NCBI RefSeq assembly: GCF_900169785.1
Contig: NZ_FWER01000038.1
Coordinates: 1-52,074 of the forward strand
DNA: 52,074 nucleotides
From: Rhizobium sullae
Lineage (GTDB): Bacteria > Pseudomonadota > Alphaproteobacteria > Rhizobiales > Rhizobiaceae
Direction of reading: 5' to 3'
The translations under genes were made by a program, and so were the position numbers. Below the pieces are notes generated by a model. The model was given only the letters and a program-made list of their open reading frames with translations. It was not told the origin of the DNA and searched no databases. Below, one piece after another: positions 8,281-16,933 of this stretch. The stretch's first letter is position 1, and the number at the start of each line of letters is the position of its first letter.

Positions 8281-9152
8281 TAGGTATTTCCTCCCGTGTC
8301 CTGCCTGCGGCTGAGCAAGCCATTCGATGGATCATAGGCAAGAATTGCGCCCCCGAGAAACAGCGCCGTACATCCGATCACGACGGCAAGCGATCCCCAA
8401 TCGATCTGTCCATAAATCGCGAAGCGAACCAGCTCGACCGCATAGGTGAACGGATTTGCGAGGCAGATCTTGTGAAGGAGCGGGCTCGATTCCTGGATAC
8501 GCCAGAGCGGATAAAGCGCGGGCGAGGCAAAATACATCGGGAAGATCACGAAGTTCATGACGCCCGCAAAATTCTCGAGCTGCTTGATCATCGACGACAG
8601 GAGCATGCCGAGCGAGCAGAGCATCATGCCTGACAGGAACAGCGCGGGCAGAACCAGCAGGTAGCCGACCGGCGGCGGTTTGACACCCCAGAACCATGCA
8701 ATGGCCAGGAAGGCATAGACCTGCATGATCGATACCGCAACACCTGCAAGCAGCTTGGAGACCAGCAGGAACCAGCGTGGAAACGGGCTGACAAGCAGGG
8801 TCCGCATGTTGCCCATCTCCCGGTCATAGACCATGGAGAGCGATGACTGCATGCCGCTGAATAACAGGATCATGCCGCACAGGCCAGGTGTGATGTAGAC
8901 CTCGTAGAGCACGTAGGTCTTGTAGGGTGGGATGATCGAAACACCGAGCACCTGGCGAAATCCTGCGGCGAACACGAAAAGCCAAAGCAGCGGGCGAACC
9001 AGCGAGGAGATGAAGCGCTCACGCTGGTTGAGGAAACGAAGGCCTTCGCGATATAGAATTCCCTTCAGACAAATGAGATGCTGACGCAAGCTGAAGCCGG
9101 GAGTTGAGGCAGGACCAGCAGGAATTGTGCGTGGATCACCTTGGAATGCCAT
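8280..9152 (-). CDS. lutF: ABC-2 type permease of the lanthanide-linked Lut/Ped system
   Basis: A 290-aa membrane protein with about six TM segments and the ABC-2 fold (FISSLVRPLLWLFVFAAGFRQVLG, MGNMRTLLVSPFPRWFLL, SSMIKQLENFAGVMNF). It matches the PedC/LutF family found only beside PQQ alcohol dehydrogenases. AAGGAG precedes the ATG at 9152, which shares its A with the stop of the ATPase gene. In Pseudomonas putida (PedA1A2BC) and Methylobacterium (Lut) this transporter is required for normal lanthanide response or uptake. Confidence 0.87.
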   Translation of the reverse strand: MAFQGDPRTIPAGPASTPGFSLRQHLICLKGILYREGLRFLNQRERFISSLVRPLLWLFVFAAGFRQVLGVSIIPPYKTYVLYEVYITPGLCGMILLFSGMQSSLSMVYDREMGNMRTLLVSPFPRWFLLVSKLLAGVAVSIMQVYAFLAIAWFWGVKPPPVGYLLVLPALFLSGMMLCSLGMLLSSMIKQLENFAGVMNFVIFPMYFASPALYPLWRIQESSPLLHKICLANPFTYAVELVRFAIYGQIDWGSLAVVIGCTALFLGGAILAYDPSNGLLSRRQDTGGNT

Positions 9153-9931
9153 CACGGTGCTCCTTCCGCCGGAGCGAGCCCGGTTAAGGCGACAAATGCC
9201 TGGCGAATGCCGTCTGTACCAGCCGAACGGACGACGTCATTCACGGTACCATCCGCCAGCACCTTCCCCTTGTGGAGGATGACGACATGGTCGCCCTCGT
9301 CAACCTCATCGATCAAGTGGGTGGCCCAGAACACGCTGATGCCATCGGCCGCCACAAGCGCCCGGATGGTCGAAAGGATCTCTGCGCGCGACTGTATGTC
9401 GAGCCCAACGGTTGCCTCGTCGAGCAGCAGCAATGGCGGCCGGTGCAAGAGTGCGCGTACAATCTCGATGCGCCGCATCTGCCCGCCGGAAAGGCCACGC
9501 GCCTTGTCGTAGAGCCTGTCGCTCATGTTCACCTGGGCAAGCAGTGTTTTAATCCGCTCCATAGCCTGTTCGTGGCCGATTCCATGCAGCGAGGCGTGGT
9601 AGGAAAGGTTCTGGTAGACGCTGAGGTCGAGATCGAGCGTCCGCGCCTGGAAGACGATACCGAGGCGGCGCAGCGCTTCGCCAGGTTCCCGGCTGATATC
9701 GTGGCCGAAGATGCGGATCGAGCCGTGGCGGGTGTTGTAGAGATGGCTGATCAACGAAAGCAGCGTGGTCTTGCCGGCCCCGTTGAGGCCGAGCAGCACG
9801 GTGAAATGGCCTGTCGCGATTGAGAAGGAGACGCCGGACAGAGCCTGCTGCTGTCCATAGAAAAAGCTGACCTTCGAAACGTCAAGCGCGGCGGGCAGGC
9901 TCACCCCATCCTTCGCCTTCACATGCTGCAT
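9152..9931 (-). CDS. lutE: ABC ATPase of the Lut/Ped system
   Basis: About 259 aa from the ATG at 9931 (GGGAGG lies 10 nt upstream; a GTG at 9949 is possible). Walker A is GLNGAGKTT, the signature LSGGQMRR, Walker B LLLLDEATVGLD, and the H-loop WATHLIDE. This is the PQQ-dependent alcohol-dehydrogenase-associated ATPase family. It energises the ABC-2 permease encoded next to it. Coupled overlap with lutF supports a single transport complex. Confidence 0.88.
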   Translation of the reverse strand: MQHVKAKDGVSLPAALDVSKVSFFYGQQQALSGVSFSIATGHFTVLLGLNGAGKTTLLSLISHLYNTRHGSIRIFGHDISREPGEALRRLGIVFQARTLDLDLSVYQNLSYHASLHGIGHEQAMERIKTLLAQVNMSDRLYDKARGLSGGQMRRIEIVRALLHRPPLLLLDEATVGLDIQSRAEILSTIRALVAADGISVFWATHLIDEVDEGDHVVILHKGKVLADGTVNDVVRSAGTDGIRQAFVALTGLAPAEGAP

Positions 9932-9973
9932 GGCGCCGTATCCTCCCACCTGGAAACCCTAATCCTCCCTGCC

Positions 9974-10459
9974 CTATTTGATGGTGATCGTTCCTTTCAT
10001 GCCCTTGTCGGCCAGATCGGGAACAGACCACATGTAGGTGCCCGGCCGGATGGTCGTAAATTGCACCTGCATCGTGCCTTCCTTATCGAATTCCAGCCAC
10101 GCAGGCGCACCGTTCATGTGAACCTCCAGATCGTTGATGACGATCTGGTTCATCCAGACATTGCGGAAAAAATCCGTGGCAAACTTGTATTCGAGCCCCG
10201 CTGCCGACGTAATTTTCCAGCGGTATCCCTGCCCGGCGATCAGTTCGAAATCCTTCTGATTGACGGTGAAACTGTCGGCGGCCGATCCGAGGATTAGTTC
10301 AGGCACATCCTTGCTGGCACGGGTCACCTTCTGAGCGGCGGCCGGAACGGCTGCGGCATCGTCATCATGGTTGCCATCTGCATCTTGTGCAAAGCCTGGA
10401 ACCACCAACAAGGCTGTTCCAACGAGCACCGTCAGCGCGATGGCCTGATATTTCTGCAT
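9974..10459 (-). CDS. Periplasmic cupredoxin-fold-like protein of the Lut operon
   Basis: A 161-aa protein with a signal peptide (cleavage near GFAQDAD) and an Asp/His-rich stretch NHDDDAA after it. The rest resembles a cupredoxin beta-sandwich: RWKITSAAG, EVHMNGAPAWLEF, and a C-terminal PGTYMWSVPDLADKGMKGTI. The position normally filled by the copper-ligand Cys/His loop has no Cys or His, so a type-1 copper site is unlikely. Relatives occur in other xoxF/lut clusters; binding of another metal or partner is conjecture. Confidence 0.8.
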   Translation of the reverse strand: MQKYQAIALTVLVGTALLVVPGFAQDADGNHDDDAAAVPAAAQKVTRASKDVPELILGSAADSFTVNQKDFELIAGQGYRWKITSAAGLEYKFATDFFRNVWMNQIVINDLEVHMNGAPAWLEFDKEGTMQVQFTTIRPGTYMWSVPDLADKGMKGTITIK

Positions 10460-10500
10460 ATTTTCCTCCCTTTGATTATCAGAAATGCCTGCGCAACCAG

Positions 10501-11478
10501 TCAGTTCGGGGACACGACCACACCCCAGGGCAGCGCCCCGACGGTCACGGATTGAACCGGCTCATCGGTCGCGACATCGATGAAAGTGATGTCGTTGGAT
10601 ACCCCGTTTGTGCTGATGATCGCCTTTTGGTCGGGGGTGAAGGCCAGTTGCCAGACCCGCTGCCCGACCAGCACATATTTTTCGACCTCGTAGGTCTGCG
10701 CATCGACCACTGCGACACGATTCGCGGGGCCGAGCGCGACATAGGCCTTCTTGCCATCGGCGGTGATGCGCACGCCCACCGGCTGAATCGCTTCCGATCG
10801 CAGGCCGGGTATCTCGAAGGTGATCTTGTGCTTCACTTCCCGGCTGGTGTTGTCGATGACGGAGACGGTACCGCCGATTTCGGCGCTGACCCAGACCTCC
10901 GAATTGTCCGGCTTGAACTCGGCGAACCGTGGCCTGGAATCGACGAGAACATTGTGGGTGATTTCGTTGGTTTCCGTATCGATGAAGTGCGCCATGTTGG
11001 TCGTTTCGGAGGTGTTGACCATGGACTTTCCGTCCGGGCTGATGCCCATGCCCTCGGGTTCGACGCCGACCGGCACTTCGGCCCGCACCTCTTTGCTTTC
11101 AAGATCGATGACCGTGACGAGATTGTCGTCCTCGTTGGCGACATAGAGCGTCTTTCCATCAGGCGAGAGGACGAACAACTCCGGATCAGGCCCGGACGGC
11201 AGCGATCCGACAATCTCGTAAGTCGTCGTATCGATGATCTCGATCGTGTCGTCGTCGCTTGCGCAGAGGTAGATGAACTTGCCATCGCGTGAAATGGTGA
11301 TGCCGCGCGGCCGCTGGCCGACATCAATCGTGCGCAGCACTTCCTTCGTCTCCGAGTCCACCACGCTCACCGTGTTGTCCTTCTCGTTGGAGACATACAC
11401 CATGTAGGCACAAGCGGGTGCCTGCAGGCCGGCCGCCACGACAAATCCCAAGGTCAGAAAAGTCAGTCTTCGGTGCAT
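10501..11478 (-). CDS. YVTN beta-propeller protein of the PQQ/Lut ABC system
   Basis: A 325-aa exported protein with a signal peptide (cleavage near PACAYM). It is followed by about seven propeller repeats with the YVTN hallmark, for example YVSNEKDNTVSVVDSET, YVANEDDNLVTVIDLES and GISPDGK. It matches the beta-propeller family coded with PQQ-alcohol-dehydrogenase ABC operons. It probably acts in the periplasm as a binding or scaffolding partner of the transporter; no enzymatic residues are evident. It lies between the binding protein and the cupredoxin-like gene. Confidence 0.88.
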   Translation of the reverse strand: MHRRLTFLTLGFVVAAGLQAPACAYMVYVSNEKDNTVSVVDSETKEVLRTIDVGQRPRGITISRDGKFIYLCASDDDTIEIIDTTTYEIVGSLPSGPDPELFVLSPDGKTLYVANEDDNLVTVIDLESKEVRAEVPVGVEPEGMGISPDGKSMVNTSETTNMAHFIDTETNEITHNVLVDSRPRFAEFKPDNSEVWVSAEIGGTVSVIDNTSREVKHKITFEIPGLRSEAIQPVGVRITADGKKAYVALGPANRVAVVDAQTYEVEKYVLVGQRVWQLAFTPDQKAIISTNGVSNDITFIDVATDEPVQSVTVGALPWGVVVSPN

Positions 11479-11500
11479 CTGGCTCTCTCCCTCTCCGAAG

Positions 11501-12751
11501 CTATTTCAGCGTACATCGGGTTTCCGGCTGATCGACACCGAGCGTGTCGAGTTCGGAAACCTGGTGCAGAAACCCCTCCTGCGGTGACGTCGACACCACG
11601 GAACGCCCGTCTCCGAGGAAGATCGGCTGGCGCAATTGCCAGTTCCAGTTCCGGAAGGTCAGCTTCTGTCCCTTGAAAGCCGCAATCGAAAAATCATCGG
11701 CGCGGATGAAGGCGGAAATCTTCCCGGGGTCAGTACCTTGCGTGCGCGTCGCAGCCTCGCCGATAATTCTCGCCGCAGTCCACGCGGCCATGTCCTTCGA
11801 CAGCATGCGCCTGCCATTCGTCTTGGCGAAGCGGTTCTGGATCTGGGTGCCGCCCCATTGCTCGCTGGCCGGATGCCAGGCGGATGGCATGAGGCCGGCC
11901 GTTCCGGCAACGGGGCGCGGGATCCATGTGCGGAATGGTACGTAGGTGCCGAAGACCTCGCTTTCGTCGGCCACGAGCAACACGTCGTAGTCGGGAAAAT
12001 CCTGCGTGAAGACCGGCATTTGCCGCTGAATCTGGACCACGCCGGTATCCGTCCGCCGCGCCGTGCCGGTGTCGATAAACTCCTTTTCCGCGACGATCTC
12101 GCCGCCGAAGCGCATGGCGGCGCGCCGCAGCGCGTCGGCAAAAAGCTTGTCCGGCGCATGGGAGCCGAAAACCAGCACCCATCGACGCCACTGTTTCCAA
12201 ATCAGATACTGCGCCAGCCCGTCGGCGAGCATGGTGCGGGTAGGCGCAGTGTGAAACACGTTCACCCGGCACTCCTCCTCACGCAGACTGTCGTCGGTGG
12301 CGCCGACATTGAAGATCAAAACGCCCCGTTCGCGAGCCAGATCGGCGATCGACAGAAGCTGGCCGGCTGACAGGTCCGCGAGAACATAGAGAACACCTTT
12401 CGATATCATCTCGTTAAAAGCCGGAACGATGTCAGCATCGGGCCTGACCTCGGCCACGTCGAGCGAAAACGTTTGTCCAAGAAAGGACCCGGTGGTGTTG
12501 TTGTCGCCGATCGCCACCTTCGCGCCCGCAACGCCTTCGTCGCGCGGCGGCACATCTAGGACGGAAAGCGCCAGCCGGGGTGCATAGGCGCGAAGATAGC
12601 CCAGCCGGATCTGCGAAACCTGCTGCTGGGATTTGGCCGGCTTGTTGACCGGAGCGGAAGCGGGTTCATCCGCAACGGCGCTAGACGGGCCGAAAAGCGC
12701 AAGAAAAGCCACGACAAACAATATGAGGACATTAGGCACCGCACATCCCAC
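11501..12751 (-). CDS. lutA: Substrate-binding protein of the PQQ/Lut ABC system
   Basis: A 416-aa periplasmic protein of the branched-chain-amino-acid-receptor-like fold. A GTG start and a signal peptide (cleavage near SAVADEP) are followed by RLGYLRAYAPRLALSVLDVPPRDEG, GAKVAIGDNNTTG, and VLIFNVGATDDSLR. This is the binding component family specific to PQQ-dependent alcohol dehydrogenase systems (PedA/LutA). It is the first gene of the six-gene operon running down to 7648. The start codon is uncertain; a second GTG lies four codons downstream. Confidence 0.85.
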   Translation of the reverse strand: MGCAVPNVLILFVVAFLALFGPSSAVADEPASAPVNKPAKSQQQVSQIRLGYLRAYAPRLALSVLDVPPRDEGVAGAKVAIGDNNTTGSFLGQTFSLDVAEVRPDADIVPAFNEMISKGVLYVLADLSAGQLLSIADLARERGVLIFNVGATDDSLREEECRVNVFHTAPTRTMLADGLAQYLIWKQWRRWVLVFGSHAPDKLFADALRRAAMRFGGEIVAEKEFIDTGTARRTDTGVVQIQRQMPVFTQDFPDYDVLLVADESEVFGTYVPFRTWIPRPVAGTAGLMPSAWHPASEQWGGTQIQNRFAKTNGRRMLSKDMAAWTAARIIGEAATRTQGTDPGKISAFIRADDFSIAAFKGQKLTFRNWNWQLRQPIFLGDGRSVVSTSPQEGFLHQVSELDTLGVDQPETRCTLK

Positions 12752-13290
12752 ACGATTAGCAGAATGCTTCAGTTCCGACGAAAACCGGATCTGTGCAATT
12801 CTAAGGTGCCGCCGTCAGCTTAAACGACATACTTTCGATTTCAAACTGAAAATTTAACGGCGTCACCGCGCCGCCCTGCTTCGGACCAGAACCTGCGTGG
12901 CCTGGTCTGTATCCGCGCCCGATCGGCTCCACGTGTGTGCAGGAGCGAGACGAGACGTTCTCGTTGGATTCGATCTTGGTTTCGTCGCGGCGGTGAATGA
13001 GCCCATCCTTCAAGGCCGGATGCGACGCCACGTCCGCCATCCCGAAGTCGCGACAAATGCAGAGCTCCCAATACTTGAGGCGGTCAAGGTCCAAGCGCTC
13101 GTCGTTTCGGTTGGGGGTTGGGCAAACGGGTGGTGGTGCATATGAGACAGGCGGTCGCGTATTGTGTTTCAACTGAAAGCAGATTCCTGCCCTCCTGAAA
13201 TCCGAATGCAACCTCCCTCCCGAATTCTCGCCGCCGCCGTCGTTCGTATCTGATCGACGACGGAATTGAACAAACACGGAGGTTGTCACC
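12752..13290. other. Gene-poor interval between the Lut operon and the VOC gene
   Basis: 539 bp with no gene I can support. It should contain the promoter of lutA (near 12752-12840, relatively AT-rich) and that of the VOC gene. A 182-codon minus frame (12801-13349) overlaps the interval, but I recognise no homology in it. Confidence 0.5.
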
Positions 13291-13887
13291 ATGACTGGGA
13301 AGCACGTCAAAACCGGGGTGATCGTGGTCGATCGATCCGATCCCGCCATCGTGCCGGCGAAGAAAACAAATGGGCCGAGCGGGCCACAGATCGTCGGTCT
13401 CCGTCACGTCGGCATGGTCGCCGAAAACCCGGCTGCGCTTGGACGATTCTATCAGGATACCCTGGGGCTTCAGCTGGTCGGCGGCAGTGGCGAAGAAAAC
13501 CCGTTCGGCGCCAGCGCCTTCCTGAGCAGCGATCCAGCCGAAGATTCTCATCAGATCGCTATCTTCACCGATCCTGCCTTGCGCCACGTCGCATTCAAGG
13601 TCGCTACATTGGCCGACCTGCGTGCCGCCTACCATCGCATCGTCGACATGGGGCTGGCGATCAAGATGGCCTTCAATCACGGCGTATCGCTTGCGTTCTA
13701 TTTCGAAGACCTTGAGGGGAACCTCGTCGAGGTCTACTGGGCAACCGGCATCGCGCTCGGCCAGCCTTATGGGGATCCGCTCGATTTGACGCTGCCCGAA
13801 GAGGCTTTGCGGCAGGATATCGAGCGCGTGGCGCGGCAGGCAAATGCGCCCGGTTCTCTATCTGCGCCATCCACATCAGCGTCATAG
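13291..13887 (+). CDS. VOC-family (glyoxalase/extradiol-dioxygenase-like) protein
   Basis: A 198-aa protein whose core is one vicinal-oxygen-chelate module: GLRHVGMVAENPAALGRFYQDTLGLQLVGG, RHVAFKVATLADLRAAYHRI, and DLEGNLVEVYWATG. Candidate metal ligands are the His in RHVG, the His in LRHVAF and the Glu in NLVEVYW. GGAGG is placed 7 nt before the ATG. The substrate cannot be deduced. Its place between the methanol and oxidase operons gives no strong clue. Confidence 0.88.
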   Translation: MTGKHVKTGVIVVDRSDPAIVPAKKTNGPSGPQIVGLRHVGMVAENPAALGRFYQDTLGLQLVGGSGEENPFGASAFLSSDPAEDSHQIAIFTDPALRHVAFKVATLADLRAAYHRIVDMGLAIKMAFNHGVSLAFYFEDLEGNLVEVYWATGIALGQPYGDPLDLTLPEEALRQDIERVARQANAPGSLSAPSTSAS

Positions 13888-13985
13888 CGCGGAGCGGCTC
13901 TCCCCGTTCATCCCTGCCATTCAATTCACGCCTGAAGAGGAAATAGCAATAACGAAACCGCTATCGCTATCGCGCGCGCCCTGCT

Positions 13986-14165
13986 GTGCCCGGCGACGAC
14001 ATGACGGACGTCTGGCAGTCCCATATGGTCGATCTCATCTCACGGACCGTGGGAGAAGAACGCATCGTCGACGAATTTCTGTTCTCTTTCATTCACGACA
14101 GCGAGATGGCGTGGATCTTGCCCGGCGTCGAGCCGACCGGCAGGCTGGCGAACATCCCGGTGTCA
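13986..14165 (+). pseudogene. Remnant of an NTF2/SnoaL-like protein
   Basis: The stretch LISRTVGEERIVDEFLFSFIHDSEMAWILPGVEPTGR matches the central part of a common NTF2-like (SnoaL) family, where similar residues read ISRTVG..VDE..F.FTH...MDWMLPG..PTG. Both the N-terminal third and the C-terminal strand with the usual HIYWDQ motif are missing, and the frame drifts into unrelated sequence after about 14165. It is therefore a decayed fragment. Confidence 0.65.
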
Positions 14166-14298
14166 TCGCGTCGGACTTGCACGGTCGCCCGTGGGGACGT
14201 TTCGGAGTTTCCATGTGTTGCTTTTTATCATAACGCGTTATTGATGAGGCGGGCGCGACGGGCATCAGGCAGTCGAAACCAAAAGCGATCGCCGGCAG

Positions 14299-14430
14299 TT
14301 AAAATAATGCGGAAGCAATCGCGAGAAGGCTCACTGCTAGCGCAGCAAGACTGGGGATCATGACGGCGACGCCGGAAACCAACGCCAGCGCGGCTACCCA
14401 ATCGAACGGCCTGTCAACAGACCTGATCAT
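14299..14430 (-). CDS. 43-aa membrane peptide at the end of the cco operon
   Basis: An open frame of 43 codons starting with the ATG that overlaps the ccoS stop (ATGA at 14430-14427). The product begins MIRSVDRPFDW and is then almost wholly hydrophobic up to SALF, enough for one long or two short TM helices. The tight overlap mirrors the ccoI-ccoS junction and suggests translational coupling. I do not recognise the family; it may be an assembly peptide or small subunit of the oxidase. Confidence 0.6.
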   Translation of the reverse strand: MIRSVDRPFDWVAALALVSGVAVMIPSLAALAVSLLAIASALF

Positions 14431-14681
14431 GACAGCTTCCCTTCTTTCTGTCCTTTAAACGAACGATGTCGATCAGACGTATGTTCCATGTCCTCTGCAG
14501 CCCCCTCGCCTTTCCGCTTCTTGTCACGAAGGGGAGCGTCCGCGGCATTGGGAAGCAGCACCCTTTCCGCCGCACCGTCGAGATCGTCGTACTGGCCGCT
14601 GCGTATCGACCACAGGAACGCCATCAGGCCGACGACACCCATTCCCAAGGCGATTGGCACAAGACACACGAGATAGTTCAT
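14427..14681 (-). CDS. ccoS: cbb3 oxidase maturation protein CcoS/FixS
   Basis: An 84-aa protein with the CcoS signature: an N-terminal TM helix (MNYLVCLVPIALGMGVVGLMAFLW) followed by SIRSGQYDDLDGAAERVL. The C-terminal tail is longer than in many CcoS proteins and highly charged. CcoS is needed to insert heme b and copper into the cbb3 oxidase. The ATG overlaps the ccoI stop by the ATGA arrangement. Confidence 0.93.
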   Translation of the reverse strand: MNYLVCLVPIALGMGVVGLMAFLWSIRSGQYDDLDGAAERVLLPNAADAPLRDKKRKGEGAAEDMEHTSDRHRSFKGQKEGKLS

Positions 14682-16933
14682 CGGGCAGCCTCTTTGAGAT
14701 CAAGCCCACGAATAGCCTTGGGCCGCCGCCGGGACGAAACCTTGTCGCCCGAAAGGCGCAAGGCATTGCCGACAACGAGGATCGATGACGTGGACATCGC
14801 GACCGCCGCCATGAGAGGCGTGACATGGCCCGTGATAGCAACAGGCACGACCAGAACGTTGTAGGCGACGGCAAGGGCGAGGTTCTGCCGTACCAGTCCG
14901 GCGGCGGCACGCGCAACGCCTATCGCTTGCGGGACAGCTTCCAGGCTCCTGCCCAGGAAGACAAGATCGGCGGCGTTCCGCCCGATATCCGCAGCCGACG
15001 AGGGCGCCATCGAGACATGCGCGGCAGCGAGCGCCGGGGCATCATTCAACCCGTCGCCGACCATCAGGACGTGGTGGCCGGCCGCTGCCAACTCCGTCAG
15101 CCGCTTGACCTTATCTTCGGGGACGGCGCCGTGGCGATGTTCGGTGATGCCCAGCACAGCGGCAACCTTGCCGACCTCCGCGGGACGGTCGCCGGAGAGA
15201 ACCTCGGTTGCCAGTCCGTCGGCTGCCAGCCTTTGGACCGCGGTCCCGGCCCCGGGGCGCGTTTCGTCGGCGATTGCGAACCAGCCCGCCGGCTGTCCGT
15301 CGCGCAAAAGCCATACGTCTGCCTGCTTCGAATCCTCGAATGTGCCCTTGGAGACCCATTCCTTGCGTCCCAACCTATAGACGGTTCCGCCGATACGGCC
15401 TTCGATTCCGTAACCCGGAATCTCGCGGAAATCCTCGACCTCGGCCTCGGCTGGCTGTAGCGCGGTGACGGCCCGCGCTGCCGGATGCCTCGACAGCGCG
15501 GCAAGCCCGGCCGCGGCGGCCAGATCCCACGGCGCGACCGTGTGCTCGATGACGCGGGCGACTCCGGTCGTGAGCGTCCCCGTCTTGTCGAAAACCACGG
15601 TGTCGACCTCGGCGAGCCGCTCCAGCGCGCTGCCATCTTTGAGCGTGATGCCGAGGTCGAACAGCCGGCGGGCGGCCATGACCTGGACCATGGGCACTGC
15701 CAGGCCCAGCGCACATGGGCAGGTGATGATGAGGACCGAAATCGCCACTGTGATCGACCGATGCCAGTCGCCCGTCTGCAGCATCCAGGCGGAGAAGGTC
15801 GCCAGTGCGAGCAGATGGACGATGGGGGAGTAAAGCGCTGCCGCGCGGTCGGCGATGCGGCGGTAGCGGGCACGGCTGTCCTCCGCCGCCTCCATCAGTC
15901 TCACCATGTCGGCAAGGAAGGAATCCTGTTCCCTCCTGTCGACCCGGACTGTCAGCGCGCCATCGACGCTCATCGTTCCGGAAAGAACGATGCTCCCGGG
16001 GTGCGCGCTTTCAGGCGCGGACTCGCCGCTTGCCACCGAAACGTCCAGGTTCCCCGTGCCCGAAACGACGGTTCCGTCGACAGGCATACGGTCGCCCGGC
16101 CCCACGAAGACGATGTCTCCCGGTTCGATCTTCGTCAATTCTTGGAACTCGCGGCTTCCGTCCGCCCCAATCACCGTCGCGCCCCGCGGCAGCAGGCGGG
16201 CAAGTCCGGTGACGGCAGTCCGCGCCTTCTGCCGCATCGCGTGGTCCAGCGTGCGTCCTGCCAGGAGAAAGAAGATCAGCGACGTGACCGCGTCGAAGTA
16301 GGCGTGCGGTCCTCTGGCAATGGTGTCGTAGAGGCTCAGTCCCAGTGCGAGCAGGATACCGACGGAGATCGGCAGATCCATGCTGGCCATCCGCTTCCTC
16401 ACCGCATTCCACGCCGAAACGAAGAACACCCGTCCGGAATAAGCAACAGCGGGTATGGCCAGCAGCGCAGAGATCAGGTGGAAGGCATTCCGTGTCCCAG
16501 CGTCGGCGCCCGACCAGATGGACACGGACAGCAACATGATGTTCATGGCGGCGAAGCCCGCGACCGCCGTCGCTCGCAGCAGCCGGGACATTTCTGGATC
16601 GCGTCCACGGTCCCCCGTCTCTGCAAGGCAAGCGTCGTATCCGAGGTCCCGCAATGCCTCGATCATCGGAGGCACTTGGTCCTCGGCCCTCCACCTGACG
16701 GCGACGCGCCGGGACGTCAGGTTCAATCGTGCCGCCACGACGCCGTCGAGGCGCTGCAGCGCGCCCTCGATCGCGGCAATGCAGGCGGCGCAACGCGCCT
16801 GCGGCACCGAGAGGTCCGTCTGGAACATGCCATCGCCGAGGTCGCGGCTCGCGAGTACGATTTCGCGCGCGGAAATTTCTCGCGGCGGCACGAGCAGCAA
16901 GTCGGCTTCGGTTCCCATCGCACAGCAGCTCAT
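14678..16933 (-). CDS. ccoI: Copper-exporting P1B ATPase CcoI/FixI
   Basis: A 751-aa P-type ATPase. The N-terminal MSCCAMG and an HMA domain with CAACIAA (residues about 48-54) bind copper. The membrane part has the CPC motif in ITCPCALGLAVP, the phosphorylation site DKTGTLT, and the hinge MVGDGLNDAPAL. The family supplies copper to the periplasm for cbb3 oxidase assembly. It sits between DUF2189 (ATGA overlap) and ccoS (ATGA overlap), which distinguishes it from a general CopA. Confidence 0.94.
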   Translation of the reverse strand: MSCCAMGTEADLLLVPPREISAREIVLASRDLGDGMFQTDLSVPQARCAACIAAIEGALQRLDGVVAARLNLTSRRVAVRWRAEDQVPPMIEALRDLGYDACLAETGDRGRDPEMSRLLRATAVAGFAAMNIMLLSVSIWSGADAGTRNAFHLISALLAIPAVAYSGRVFFVSAWNAVRKRMASMDLPISVGILLALGLSLYDTIARGPHAYFDAVTSLIFFLLAGRTLDHAMRQKARTAVTGLARLLPRGATVIGADGSREFQELTKIEPGDIVFVGPGDRMPVDGTVVSGTGNLDVSVASGESAPESAHPGSIVLSGTMSVDGALTVRVDRREQDSFLADMVRLMEAAEDSRARYRRIADRAAALYSPIVHLLALATFSAWMLQTGDWHRSITVAISVLIITCPCALGLAVPMVQVMAARRLFDLGITLKDGSALERLAEVDTVVFDKTGTLTTGVARVIEHTVAPWDLAAAAGLAALSRHPAARAVTALQPAEAEVEDFREIPGYGIEGRIGGTVYRLGRKEWVSKGTFEDSKQADVWLLRDGQPAGWFAIADETRPGAGTAVQRLAADGLATEVLSGDRPAEVGKVAAVLGITEHRHGAVPEDKVKRLTELAAAGHHVLMVGDGLNDAPALAAAHVSMAPSSAADIGRNAADLVFLGRSLEAVPQAIGVARAAAGLVRQNLALAVAYNVLVVPVAITGHVTPLMAAVAMSTSSILVVGNALRLSGDKVSSRRRPKAIRGLDLKEAAR

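Noticed and set aside
12801..13349. 182-codon minus-strand frame
   Set aside because: It overlaps the VOC gene start, has low-complexity and shadow-like composition, and no recognisable domain or Shine-Dalgarno.
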